Origin: DAOSWM01 sp035380045
GTDB lineage: Bacteria; Bacteroidota; Bacteroidia; Bacteroidales; Tenuifilaceae
Length of the DNA: 21,704 nt
Direction of reading: 5' to 3'
Assembly (NCBI GenBank): GCA_035380045.1
Contig: DAOSWM010000053.1
Span: 1-21,704 of the forward strand
The notes beneath the pieces were generated by a model that saw only the letters and a program-made list of their open reading frames with translations, had not been told where the DNA came from and ran no database searches. This document shows, piece by piece, positions 7,739-15,302 of this stretch (positions are counted from its first letter, which is position 1; each line of letters begins with the position of its first letter). Both the position numbers and the translations under genes were made by a program.

Positions 7739-8821
7739 ATGAAAGAATTATTCACCCTTTGGTTGCTTGTAGTTTCAGTATTTGCAACTTTTTTTTCCTC
7801 GTGTACAAACGGTAAAAACCCCGGAACTGTAACTAAATCATCAACTAAAGAAACCCTGCATTTAGTCCGAATCACGTATCCAATTAATGGAACTATGATT
7901 GATTTGGCTGATGTGGTTAACGTTGAGATTTCATTTTTAACCGATTCAATTACTCCCGATTCGGTGATTCTATTTGTTGGGAATAACAAGGTTGGCCCAT
8001 TTGAGGGCAAGTCATTTGCATTGTCAACTAATGATTTTAAGGTAGGAACGCATCAAATTCGTGCGGCTGCCTGGTACCGTGGTGAAAGACAAACGGCTTC
8101 GGTTGCTGTTAAGGTAAAATCGAACATTATTCCCAGCAAGCTATCGTACAGAATAGTAAACACTTTCCCGCACGATATGCAAGCTTACACCCAAGGTTTA
8201 TTCTTTTTTGATGGTAATTTAATTGAAAGTACCGGACAAAAAGGGGAGTCGAGCTTGCGGCGGGTTGAACTGAAAACCGGAAAGGTTCTTCAAAGTGTAA
8301 ACCTTGAACGACAGTATTTTGGCGAGGGCGCCACTCTTTTCAACGATAAAATTTACCAGCTTACCTGGACATCCCGAAAGGGATTTGTTTACGATGCAAA
8401 AACGTTTAGCCTAATTCACTCATTCGATTACCCAACCCAGGGTTGGGGATTGGTACGATATAACGACAATCTAATCATGAGCGATGGCTCCAACATCCTG
8501 TACATTGTGGAACCTGAGTCCTTCACCGAAATTTCAAGGCTTGAAGTGTACGATAATAACGGCCCCGTTTACCAGCTAAACGAGCTGGAACTCATAAACG
8601 GTAAGGTTTGGGCAAATGTTTACCAAACCGATAAGGTTGCTATTATCGATCCAGAAACTGGAATTGTACTTTCCTACGTCGATTTTTCTGGGCTTCTGAC
8701 CGATGCTGATATGCACCGACGGATAGATGTTTTAAACGGTATAGCCTGGGATGAAAAGGGGAACAGGCTTTTTGTTACCGGAAAATACTGGCCAAAACTC
8801 TTCGAGGTGGAGGTATACTAA
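7739..8821 (+). CDS. Glutaminyl-peptide cyclotransferase, lipoprotein
   Basis: Member of the plant/bacterial-type glutaminyl cyclase family, which converts N-terminal Gln of exported proteins to pyroglutamate. The N-terminus has a signal with a lipobox-like FFSSC and Cys22, so it should be anchored outside the cytoplasm. Residues about 40-130 form an Ig-like beta domain common in Bacteroidota homologues. The five-bladed beta-propeller follows, with the conserved FPHDMQAYTQGL (143-154), ESTGQKGESSL, GEGATL (195-200), YQLTW (206-210), the LELINGKVWANVY strand at about 281-294, and the LNGIAWD/LFVTGKYWPKLFEV C-terminal blade. It starts at the base after the HAD gene stop. Bacteroidota signal peptidase cleavage very often leaves an N-terminal Gln, which gives such an enzyme many natural substrates (known for the phylum, not seen here). 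Confidence 0.92.
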   Translation: MKELFTLWLLVVSVFATFFSSCTNGKNPGTVTKSSTKETLHLVRITYPINGTMIDLADVVNVEISFLTDSITPDSVILFVGNNKVGPFEGKSFALSTNDFKVGTHQIRAAAWYRGERQTASVAVKVKSNIIPSKLSYRIVNTFPHDMQAYTQGLFFFDGNLIESTGQKGESSLRRVELKTGKVLQSVNLERQYFGEGATLFNDKIYQLTWTSRKGFVYDAKTFSLIHSFDYPTQGWGLVRYNDNLIMSDGSNILYIVEPESFTEISRLEVYDNNGPVYQLNELELINGKVWANVYQTDKVAIIDPETGIVLSYVDFSGLLTDADMHRRIDVLNGIAWDEKGNRLFVTGKYWPKLFEVEVY

Positions 8822-8824
8822 GCC

Positions 8825-9544
8825 CTATTTTTTGCAAAAAACATTGTACTTAAAAATACAGTACAAGGCTCTTAACCCATCGCGCCAGTTTATTTTTTTC
8901 CCTTCAGCGTATGTTCTGCCGTAGTACGAAATTCCTACCTCGTAAATTCTAACGTTCGGGTAACGCGATACCTTTGCCGTTACTTCAGGTTCAAAACCAA
9001 AACGCTTCTCTTTTAAGGTTAAACTTTTCAGAATATCGGCACGGAAAAGCTTGTAGCAGGTTTCCATGTCGGTTAAATTCAGGTTTGTGAACATGTTCGA
9101 CACATTGGTAAGAAATCGGTTACCTATTGTGTGCCAGAAGAAAAGAATTCGGTGTGGCTTCGATCCCATAAAACGAGACCCGTAAACAACATCCGCAAAA
9201 CCTTCAAGAATCGGTTTTAGCAAGTCAACATACTCACGGGGATCGTATTCGAGATCAGCATCCTGTATTATTATATATTCGCCGGTAGCGCTTGCTATTC
9301 CGGTATGGAGAGCCGCACCTTTTCCTTTATTAACCTCATGGTTTACAAGCCGAACGTTTGAAGTGGGGTTTTCGGAAATGAATCCTTCTACCAGCTTTGC
9401 TGTGTCGTCTTTGGAGCAATCGTTTACTACAATAACCTCCCTTGAAATATCGGGGATTGGTGCTTGTATAACCCGGTTTAAGATTCCAATAATCGTATTC
9501 GACTCGTTGTATGCAGGAATTATTACGCTAAGAGTTTTTTGCAT
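8825..9544 (-). CDS. Family 2 glycosyltransferase, polyprenyl-phosphate-sugar synthase-like (DPM1-type)
   Basis: Cytoplasmic GT-A enzyme that probably moves a sugar from a nucleotide donor to undecaprenyl phosphate. I choose the ATG at 9544 (MQKTLSVIIPAYNES); an upstream TTG at 9550 in frame adds only two residues and is less likely. Motifs from that start: SVIIPAYNE (6-14), VVNDCSKDDT (39-48), NKGKGAAL (72-79) and the donor/metal-binding QDADLEYDP (94-102); the C-terminal half contains the DMETCYKLFR and KRFGFEPEVTAKV segments typical of DPM1-like enzymes. At 239 aa it has no membrane anchor, as in DPM1. Such lipid-linked sugars feed membrane GT-C transferases, like the two at 17643 and 19544, although linkage is only an inference. 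Its stop lies 3 nt from that of the convergent cyclase gene. Confidence 0.9.
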   Translation of the reverse strand: MQKTLSVIIPAYNESNTIIGILNRVIQAPIPDISREVIVVNDCSKDDTAKLVEGFISENPTSNVRLVNHEVNKGKGAALHTGIASATGEYIIIQDADLEYDPREYVDLLKPILEGFADVVYGSRFMGSKPHRILFFWHTIGNRFLTNVSNMFTNLNLTDMETCYKLFRADILKSLTLKEKRFGFEPEVTAKVSRYPNVRIYEVGISYYGRTYAEGKKINWRDGLRALYCIFKYNVFCKK

Positions 9545-9560
9545 AATCAAAAAATTTGAG

Positions 9561-9568
9561 CAAAAGTA
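9561..9568 (-). promoter_or_regulatory. -7 promoter box (TACTTTTG) for the GT2 gene
   Basis: Perfect TAnnTTTG on the minus strand, 16 nt before the ATG at 9544; this position also favours that ATG over the TTG at 9550. No clear -33 element. Confidence 0.5.
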
Positions 9569-9646
9569 TCACAATATTTATTTTTTTAAAACATTTGAGC
9601 AATGCAATTCCTCTTTGGGAAATTTTATATTGTTTAAAAAGTCTAG

Positions 9647-9680
9647 AAAAATAAAGGGCTTAGTAAAACACCAAACCCTT
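9647..9680 (-). terminator. Rho-independent terminator after the M13 peptidase gene
   Basis: On the minus strand AAGGGTTT (9680-9673) pairs with AAGCCCTT (9661-9654) with one G-T wobble around an 11-nt loop, followed by a T-rich run (TATTTTT). It lies 25 nt past the M13 stop codon and isolates that gene from the GT2 promoter. Confidence 0.6.
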
Positions 9681-9704
9681 CCATAATATACTACACAAAT
9701 AAAC

Positions 9705-11741
9705 CTACCAAATGGTCGGTCTGGTTTCTGTATGTCTATACAAAGGGCTTTCGGGACTTACCTCAAAAGCATCGTAAAACTCGTTAATGTTGAAAACCGC
9801 ACCGTTTACTCTGAATTTTCCGGGTGAGTGAACATCCTCCTTAACCCTACGCATTAGCTCCTTGTCGCGAATAACCTGCCTCCAAACATTTGCGTATGCA
9901 AGGAAGAATCGTTGTTCGGGAGTGAACCCATCAATAGGGTCGGGCTTTTCGTTCGTATCGAACGATTTTTGAAGGGCGTGGTACGCAATGGTAAGTCCGC
10001 CGTAGTCGGCAATGTTTTCGCCAAGCGTTAACTTCCCGTCGAGCGTCATGTCGTTTATTGCCACAAAGGCATCGTACTGGTCAATTAGTGTTTGGGTTAG
10101 CTTATTGAATTTTTCAGCATCCTCAGGCTCCCACCACTCTTCAAGGTTTCCGTTTTTATTATACAGTCGGCCCTGATCGTCGAAGCCATGTGTCATTTCG
10201 TGTCCAATTACCATTCCAATTGCTCCGTAATTTACAGCATCATCTGCATAAAGGTTAAAGAATGGAGGCTGAAGAATTGCTGCCGGGAAAACAATTTCGT
10301 TCATGGTAGGGCTGTAGTATGCGTTCACGGTTTGGGGAGTCATAAACCATTCGTCGCGGTCGACGGGTTTCCCAAGTTTGCTCATATTTTCACGGAAGTT
10401 AAAGGCCAAAGCCTTCTTAATATTTCCAGCATAGCTTTCCCGGTCAATTTCAAGGCTAGTGTAATCCTTCCACTTGTCGGGGTATCCAACCTTAAGGTTC
10501 ATGGCATCTAGTTTTTCTATGGCTTTCCCCTTGGTTGTGCTGCTCATCCATGTTACGTTTTGAATTCTTTCGCGGTAGGCTGCTTTTAGGTTTGCTACCA
10601 GCTCTAACATTTTTTCTTTTGCCTCGGGAGGGAAATTTTCCTCAACGTATATTTGTCCAACAGCTTCTCCCAGCGCCATATTTGCCGAACCGGCAACACG
10701 TTCCCAACGGGGTTTGTTCTTTTCGTTGCCCGATAGTTTGGTTCCATAAAAATTGAATTGCTGGTCGGCAAAAGCCGAACTTAGGTACGGCGAGAAGCGG
10801 TTAATCAGATTCCATGTTAAGTATGTTTTCCACTGTTCCAGCGGAGTATCGGTTAGCATGGCTCCTACTTCTTTGTAGAAACCCGGGTTGTCGATTACAA
10901 ATTCGGAGGGAACCTCTATGCCAATGTTTGTGAAGTATCCGTTCCAGTCGATTGAAGGGCACAGCAGCTGCATTTCCTGTAAGGAAACCTTGTTGTATGT
11001 ACGGTTCGGGTCGCGGCGTTCAACCCTTGTGTATGAAACATTTGCCAGACGGGTTTCTATGTCGATTACATTTTTTGCAAGTTTCAATGCTTCCTCTTCG
11101 TACTGGCCCATGAGGTTGAAAACGGTTTTCACATGGTTCAAGTACTCGGTTCGAATTTCCTGCGAGCGGGAATCATCGGATAGGTAGTAATCCCTGTCGG
11201 GTAAACCTAAACCGCCCTGGTATAGGTTTACAACTATTTGGTCGGATTTTTTGCGGTCCTGGCCAGCGTAGATATTAAAGAACGGACTAACCCTCATGGC
11301 ATGAAAGCGGGCTAACTCTGTTTGCAGGTCGTTGGTATTTGCGATACTCTCAATTCTGGTTAGCTCGTCCCTTATTGGGTCTAGCCCCTGCAACTCAATG
11401 GAAGCAGTGTCCATTCCGGCTGCGAAGAAATCGCCAACCTTTTGCCAGTTGCTGCCCTGCGGGGCATCGGTTGTACTGGCAGCTTTTTCTAATATCGATT
11501 TAATGAGGTTATTGTTCTCTTCCTGAAGGATATCGAACGAGCCGTAGCGCGATTTATCCTCGGGAATAGCGGTTTGCTTAACCCAATTTCCGTTTGCGTA
11601 GGAGTAAAAGTCGTCGCCAGGATTTACGGTTATATCCATGTTGGAAACATCGAAGGCGGGTTTCTTCTCCTTTTTTTCAGTTGTACAAGCTGCAAAAGCA
11701 AGCAATACAATTAGCATAATTCCTATTTTTTGTTTTAGCAT
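9705..11741 (-). CDS. M13 family zinc metallopeptidase, lipoprotein
   Basis: Neprilysin/PepO-like endopeptidase predicted to act outside the inner membrane. A signal sequence ends in a lipobox with Cys19 (AFAAC). The mature protein opens with the family's DFYSYANGNWVKQTAIPEDK segment (split here only by numbering, about 44-63). The peptidase domain carries HEMTH with zinc ligands H514 and H518 and catalytic E515, the third ligand E575 in GENIADYGG, and the substrate-groove strand NAYYSPTMNEIVFPAA about 45 residues before the HExxH. The C-terminus ends RPTIW, close to the usual Cys-x-x-Trp end but without the Cys. The 678 aa length is normal. It is transcribed alone: a terminator separates it from the DUF4384 gene upstream and another follows it. 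No TAnnTTTG box was found in its leader, which instead has a perfect inverted repeat at 11772-11788. Confidence 0.95.
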   Translation of the reverse strand: MLKQKIGIMLIVLLAFAACTTEKKEKKPAFDVSNMDITVNPGDDFYSYANGNWVKQTAIPEDKSRYGSFDILQEENNNLIKSILEKAASTTDAPQGSNWQKVGDFFAAGMDTASIELQGLDPIRDELTRIESIANTNDLQTELARFHAMRVSPFFNIYAGQDRKKSDQIVVNLYQGGLGLPDRDYYLSDDSRSQEIRTEYLNHVKTVFNLMGQYEEEALKLAKNVIDIETRLANVSYTRVERRDPNRTYNKVSLQEMQLLCPSIDWNGYFTNIGIEVPSEFVIDNPGFYKEVGAMLTDTPLEQWKTYLTWNLINRFSPYLSSAFADQQFNFYGTKLSGNEKNKPRWERVAGSANMALGEAVGQIYVEENFPPEAKEKMLELVANLKAAYRERIQNVTWMSSTTKGKAIEKLDAMNLKVGYPDKWKDYTSLEIDRESYAGNIKKALAFNFRENMSKLGKPVDRDEWFMTPQTVNAYYSPTMNEIVFPAAILQPPFFNLYADDAVNYGAIGMVIGHEMTHGFDDQGRLYNKNGNLEEWWEPEDAEKFNKLTQTLIDQYDAFVAINDMTLDGKLTLGENIADYGGLTIAYHALQKSFDTNEKPDPIDGFTPEQRFFLAYANVWRQVIRDKELMRRVKEDVHSPGKFRVNGAVFNINEFYDAFEVSPESPLYRHTETRPTIW

Positions 11742-11771
11742 TTTGTTTAAATTTTGGGGATTAGTTTTCTT

Positions 11772-11788
11772 TTGATGCTGAGCATCAA
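11772..11788. repeat. Perfect inverted repeat in the M13 peptidase leader (possible operator)
   Basis: TTGATGCT-G-AGCATCAA: two perfect 8-base arms around one central base, 30 nt upstream of the peptidase ATG. A one-base loop is too tight for a good RNA hairpin, so a dimeric DNA-binding protein site is more likely than a terminator; no T run follows on either strand. Confidence 0.45.
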
Positions 11789-11797
11789 CGATGGTTT

Positions 11798-11825
11798 AAA
11801 AAAAAACCGAAGCATATGCCTCGGT
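11798..11825 (-). terminator. Strong rho-independent terminator after the DUF4384 gene
   Basis: On the minus strand a 20-base near-perfect palindrome, ACCGAGGCAT/ATGCTTCGGT (11825-11806) with one G-T wobble, is followed by nine T. It lies 55 nt beyond the DUF4384 stop and indicates that the peptidase gene needs its own promoter. Confidence 0.85.
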
Positions 11826-11879
11826 GGAAAAAAAGGTTAAATGGAAATCCCCCTAAATATTTTTCTTTGAAGTTTTGCT

Positions 11880-12704
11880 TTACCTGATGGTAAATACCTG
11901 AAAATCAACTTTTCGCTGGTCAGGCATGAGGCCGTAAATCCAAGAGAATACGGCTTCGTTCGTGGTTATTTGGTCCTCCTTCAGCGTGAAGTTTAGGAAC
12001 GAAACGGGTTGCTTGGTGAAAACGAAAACTACCCGGTTCATCTCAACATCCTTGGCTTTTTCATTTTTTGCAAGCCAGTAATCTACATGGCCAAAAGGAA
12101 ACTCGACATTCTTGCTGGCAGGAATAACTTTTTGCTCCTCGTATTGGTTTGGATATAGTAACCAGGTATCAAAATCGGAGATTGTGAAAATATGCAGGTA
12201 GCAATCCTTGGTAGCGTAAACGCTGAACTTCAGGGGTTCACCATCCTCGTATATTCCTTTGATTCCGCTTACTTTAACGCTGAAGGTTGGGTCGGGTTTA
12301 ACATCGTAAAGAATCACGGTTGCGTCGATGGTAACCTCAATGAAGAAGACAGAACCATCAACCTTATTCTCTTCATTTACAATGGTATAATCCTTAACTG
12401 CGCCCTGCAGTTCGGCCTGTACATCGGAACTGAAGAACTCAGTGAAATCGTTATCAACTTCGCTCTTAAAGAGCGATTGGTACGACTGCAAATTTTCTGT
12501 AACTCCCGCCTTGCGTAAGGCTTCAACCTTTGCCTGGTTAATTGCTTCCTGGCGAGCTTGTGCTGGTGTTATGGTACCGGCAATAATTCCACTTCCCTTG
12601 GCTCCGGTTACTGTAATGATATCCTGCGCCACCACAGATGTGAACATAAAAGTTGCAAAAATCAGCAACGTTAACTGTAGCGAATGTTTTAGTTGAATTT
12701 TCAT
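11880..12704 (-). CDS. Secreted DUF4384 domain-containing protein of unknown function
   Basis: Exported 274-residue protein with a signal peptide probably cut near VVAQ (about 26/27), leaving no lipobox Cys. The N-terminal half (about 30-135) has the pattern GTITPAQARQEAINQAKVEALRKAGV, a helix-rich segment like the start of LPP20/FlgT-type lipoproteins in which many Ala/Glu/Lys residues lead into alternating beta strands. The second half (about 145-250) matches DUF4384 in pattern: EDGEPLKFSVYATKDCYLHIF, then a WLLYPNQYE turn and a strand near FPFGHVDYW. DUF4384 occurs beside caspase-like or secretion-associated modules in other bacteria, but no such partner is here. It has its own promoter box at 12742 and a terminator after it, so it is probably a single-gene unit. 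Confidence 0.75.
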   Translation of the reverse strand: MKIQLKHSLQLTLLIFATFMFTSVVAQDIITVTGAKGSGIIAGTITPAQARQEAINQAKVEALRKAGVTENLQSYQSLFKSEVDNDFTEFFSSDVQAELQGAVKDYTIVNEENKVDGSVFFIEVTIDATVILYDVKPDPTFSVKVSGIKGIYEDGEPLKFSVYATKDCYLHIFTISDFDTWLLYPNQYEEQKVIPASKNVEFPFGHVDYWLAKNEKAKDVEMNRVVFVFTKQPVSFLNFTLKEDQITTNEAVFSWIYGLMPDQRKVDFQVFTIR

Positions 12705-12741
12705 GGCTCGGTTCTTTGGGTTACAAAAATCACTTCACCTA

Positions 12742-12749
12742 CAAATTTA
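12742..12749 (-). promoter_or_regulatory. -7 promoter box (TAAATTTG) for the DUF4384 gene
   Basis: Perfect TAnnTTTG on the minus strand, 37 nt before the ATG at 12704. A TTTG on that strand (12777-12774) lies 24 nt upstream, slightly beyond the usual -33 spacing. Confidence 0.55.
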
Positions 12750-12827
12750 GTAAAATAGGTATCAATAAGCGTGCAAATCTTGCGAAAATTATGAAATATA
12801 GGTAACCAAAATTTGAATTAAGTTCGC

Positions 12828-12835
12828 TACTTTTG
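12828..12835 (+). promoter_or_regulatory. -7 promoter box (TACTTTTG) for the alpha/beta hydrolase gene
   Basis: Perfect TAnnTTTG, 34 nt before the ATG at 12870, divergent from the DUF4384 promoter in the same intergenic region. The nearest TTTG (12812-12815) is too close for a -33 element. Confidence 0.5.
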
Positions 12836-12869
12836 ATGAAACATTGTTCTGCATACTACTCATTCACTT

Positions 12870-13835
12870 ATGGGCAAGGTAGTTATTGGTATTCATGGGC
12901 TTGAGAATAAACCGTCGAAGGAAATTCTTGAGAGCTGGTGGCTTTTGTCGATGAAGGAAGGCTTGAAAGGAATTGGGAAAAAGCAGAGAATACCAAGGTT
13001 TGAATTAGTTTACTGGGCCGATTATTTTTACTCCTCGCCCCTCGACGAGCGGATTGGCGACAAGGATGACCCACTTTTCTTAGACGAACCCTACCGGATT
13101 GCTCCCGTTTCACTTCGACCCGAAACCAGCAATATTCGCATTAAAATTCTCGATTTTTTAGGAGAAAAGGTGAATAAATTTTTACTATCACCCGATTTTT
13201 CGCTTAAATACTCATCGCTGCTCGATAGCATTACCGAAAAGTACTTCCACGAGCTTAGCGAGTACTTCAATGGGGAGCAGGCTGGCTCCGAAAAAAATGT
13301 GCGAGAACGAATTGTTAGCAGGTTGGCTGAGGTTTTAAGAAGGTACGATGGGCACGAAATTTTTCTGGTTGCGCATTCCATGGGGTCAGTTATAGCTTTC
13401 GATACGCTTAGTTTACAGGAGTTTGATGTTCGTGTGAAAGTTCTAGCTACCATTGGTTCGCCCTTGGGAATGCCCAATGTTATTAGCAAACTTGCGGGAA
13501 TACAAAGAACATCAGGAGTTGAGAATGTTTCGATGAAAACTCCACCCTCGGTGGAAAAATGTTGGTACAACTTTTCCGACCCCGACGACAAGGTTGCCTT
13601 CAACTATAAGCTAAGCGACGATTACCGCGAGAACAAATCTGGGGTTAAGCCAACCGATTTTGTGGTATTCAACAACTACATCATAAACAGCGAGAGAAAC
13701 CCGCATAAGTCGTATGGTTACCTTCGTACCAAAGAGTTTGCTACCGTTCTCGCGGAGTTTCTGGAAAGCAAACAAACATTCAGACAATGGATTAAGAATA
13801 CATTTTATAGGGTAACCAAATTTTTCAGAAAGTAG
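12870..13835 (+). CDS. Alpha/beta hydrolase of unknown substrate
   Basis: Soluble 321-residue protein without a signal peptide. It begins with a strand and oxyanion-type turn (VVIGIHGLENKP, 4-15) and carries a nucleophile elbow VAHSMGS with Ser170, preceded by the FLV strand. Candidate acid residues are in the FSDPDDKVAFNY segment (D237-D240), and a likely catalytic His is H279 in NPHKSYGYL. The region 55-130 between the first strand and the nucleophile is an unusually long helical insertion that would form a lid. The overall pattern is that of lipase/esterase-like or PGAP1-like hydrolases found in many Bacteroidota, but the substrate is not indicated. It is read alone and lies just before the A/T-rich island. 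Confidence 0.8.
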   Translation: MGKVVIGIHGLENKPSKEILESWWLLSMKEGLKGIGKKQRIPRFELVYWADYFYSSPLDERIGDKDDPLFLDEPYRIAPVSLRPETSNIRIKILDFLGEKVNKFLLSPDFSLKYSSLLDSITEKYFHELSEYFNGEQAGSEKNVRERIVSRLAEVLRRYDGHEIFLVAHSMGSVIAFDTLSLQEFDVRVKVLATIGSPLGMPNVISKLAGIQRTSGVENVSMKTPPSVEKCWYNFSDPDDKVAFNYKLSDDYRENKSGVKPTDFVVFNNYIINSERNPHKSYGYLRTKEFATVLAEFLESKQTFRQWIKNTFYRVTKFFRK

Positions 13836-13955
13836 AACTTTCAATATTGGTTTATGAGTTATAAACTACCGTGAGTTCGATGTAAGAGTAAATTTTAATT
13901 GCTGATTAATAAGGTAATAAGGTTCTGTTTTGTCTCTCTTGTTAGCGTTAGTAAA

Positions 13956-15089
13956 TTATCTCAACCATTTTTCAAAATTAGAATTGTTTATCACTTCAAA
14001 TGAAGCGTTTGGATATGCATTTTCCCACTGTGTAGGAATTTTCACTTTATCTTCTTTCCATTTAAATTCATACCCATACAATGAACCGCCTCTTTCTTCC
14101 ACCCAATCTATCTCTTGTTGTTCATATGTTCTCCAAAAATAATTATTAGACGATATTTTTTTGTATTCTTGATACTTAAGCCTTTCGCTAATCATATAAT
14201 TTTCCCAAAGCTGCCCTAAATCATTTCGGGCTTCGATAGGATTGAAATTTGCAATTATTGCATTTCTGATACCATTATCTAAAAAATACCATCTTGAATT
14301 TTTGGTAATCTCTTTTCTTAAATTACGACTAAAACCTTCTACTTTATGAAGAATAAAAACTTTAGTTAATAAATCGAGGTATTTTTCAACTGTATTTTTA
14401 CTTATTCCAAGCTGTTTCCCTAGTTCTTGCATTGATACTTCTCCGCCTAATTGAAATGCGATTAATCGTAAAAGATTAAAGATTGTTTGTGAATTTTTAA
14501 TGTTTTCATAAACTAAAATATCTTTTAGTAAATATGAACTAATCATATCATTTAAGTAATCAACTTTATCTGCTTGGTCAGGCAGCTGAAGTAATTCAGG
14601 ATAATTTCCAAAAATTAAGCGTTCTCTAAGTTTATCAATTTTTGAAATACTATTTTCAACTTGGTTATACTCATTTTCAGACAAAGAAAATAGATTGAAT
14701 GTATGTTTTCTGCCTGTTAATGGTTCTCCCGCTTCTTTAAAAATATCAAATGATGATGAACCAGATATTATAATTTTTAACCCCTCTATTTCATCAACCA
14801 TTAATTTAAGTTTTAAGCCAATTTCTGGAATTTTTTGAGCTTCATCTATATATAAAACCCTATATGAACCAATAAGTTGTTTGTAATTTTCAACTGATCT
14901 GATTGCGAGTTTATCGTGTACATTTATGTCTTCTCCATTTAATGATAGAATAGGTTCTTCTAACTGCGCTAAAATTTCTTTTACTAGAACAGTTTTTCCT
15001 ACTCGTTTTGCACCCAAAACAATAACAACCTTATTTGGTTGAAGTTTTTTAATTACACTATCTGTAATTTCTCGTTTTAAAAAAATCAT
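13956..15089 (-). CDS. AAA-family ATPase with C-terminal DUF4143 domain
   Basis: Cytoplasmic 377-residue protein of the AAA_14/DUF4143 class, an abundant but poorly understood archaeal and bacterial family. Walker A is GAKRVGKT (26-33); Walker B is VLYIDEAQ (78-85); a sensor-type strand KIIISGSSSFDI (105-116) and the GEPLTGRKHTF segment follow. Around 215-255 a winged-helix-like stretch is visible (MQELGKQLGISKNTVEKYLDLL). The C-terminal DUF4143 part contains WENYMISERL and a nuclease-like pattern, QEIDWVE then YEFKW, resembling the E/D...ExK of PD-(D/E)xK folds, though cleavage is not proven for the family. Codons favour A/T at third positions far more than in the adjoining genes, indicating acquisition. 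An imperfect 13-base inverted repeat lies just upstream (15101-15136). Confidence 0.9.
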   Translation of the reverse strand: MIFLKREITDSVIKKLQPNKVVIVLGAKRVGKTVLVKEILAQLEEPILSLNGEDINVHDKLAIRSVENYKQLIGSYRVLYIDEAQKIPEIGLKLKLMVDEIEGLKIIISGSSSFDIFKEAGEPLTGRKHTFNLFSLSENEYNQVENSISKIDKLRERLIFGNYPELLQLPDQADKVDYLNDMISSYLLKDILVYENIKNSQTIFNLLRLIAFQLGGEVSMQELGKQLGISKNTVEKYLDLLTKVFILHKVEGFSRNLRKEITKNSRWYFLDNGIRNAIIANFNPIEARNDLGQLWENYMISERLKYQEYKKISSNNYFWRTYEQQEIDWVEERGGSLYGYEFKWKEDKVKIPTQWENAYPNASFEVINNSNFEKWLR

Positions 15090-15100
15090 AATTCCGTCAC

Positions 15101-15136
15101 ATTAATGACGCAATTTATGTTATTTGTGTCAATAAT
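15101..15136. repeat. Imperfect inverted repeat upstream of the AAA/DUF4143 gene
   Basis: Arms ATTAATGACGCAA (15101-15113) and TTGTGTCAATAAT (15124-15136) are complementary at 11 of 13 positions with a 10-base spacer. It sits 12 nt upstream of the ATPase start codon, where the promoter should lie, so it may be an operator for autoregulation through the protein's own winged helix (inference). Confidence 0.45.
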
Positions 15137-15164
15137 CAAAAATTTGCTCGATTTTTTTTCGCAA

Positions 15165-15300
15165 ACGTTTGGTGGTGAATTTTCGCGCTGGATTCGGATG
15201 CGAGTCAGAATCCTCCGAGAAAACGGGCGGGAGCGGGGCGGTATGTTCGATAATCGCCTGGAAACCAGCGTTCGATGCACTATGTGTTGTGACAAATGCT
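15165..15300. other. GC-rich intergenic segment with G-run cluster, origin unknown
   Basis: Between two A/T-rich genes lies about 135 bases of much higher G+C. It includes GGATTC...GAATCC arms (15190-15213), the run GGGCGGGAGCGGGGCGG (15225-15241) with three runs of three or more G plus a GG, a CTGG-AAA-CCAG hairpin and two copies of GTTCGAT about 25 bases apart. Neither strand gives a credible protein and it is not a tRNA. It could be a dispersed repeat or the remnant of an insertion. Confidence 0.4.
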
Positions 15301-15302
15301 TT

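Noticed and set aside
8821..8845. Bidirectional terminator between the converging cyclase and GT2 genes
   Set aside because: Only 3 nt separate the stops; the TTTTTTGCAAAAAA palindrome lies inside the GT2 coding end and has no G/C-rich stem.
9545..9550. TTG start at 9550 for the GT2 gene
   Set aside because: An ATG two codons later fits the family N-terminus and lies at a better distance from the promoter box.
13850..13866. Hairpin GTTTAT-gagtt-ATAAAC after the alpha/beta hydrolase gene as a terminator
   Set aside because: The stem is only six A/T-rich pairs and no T run follows.
15186..15220. tRNA fragment or tRNA-type attachment site in the GC-rich patch
   Set aside because: The GAATCC word recalls a T-arm, but there is no TTCGA loop, acceptor stem or anticodon arm in either direction.
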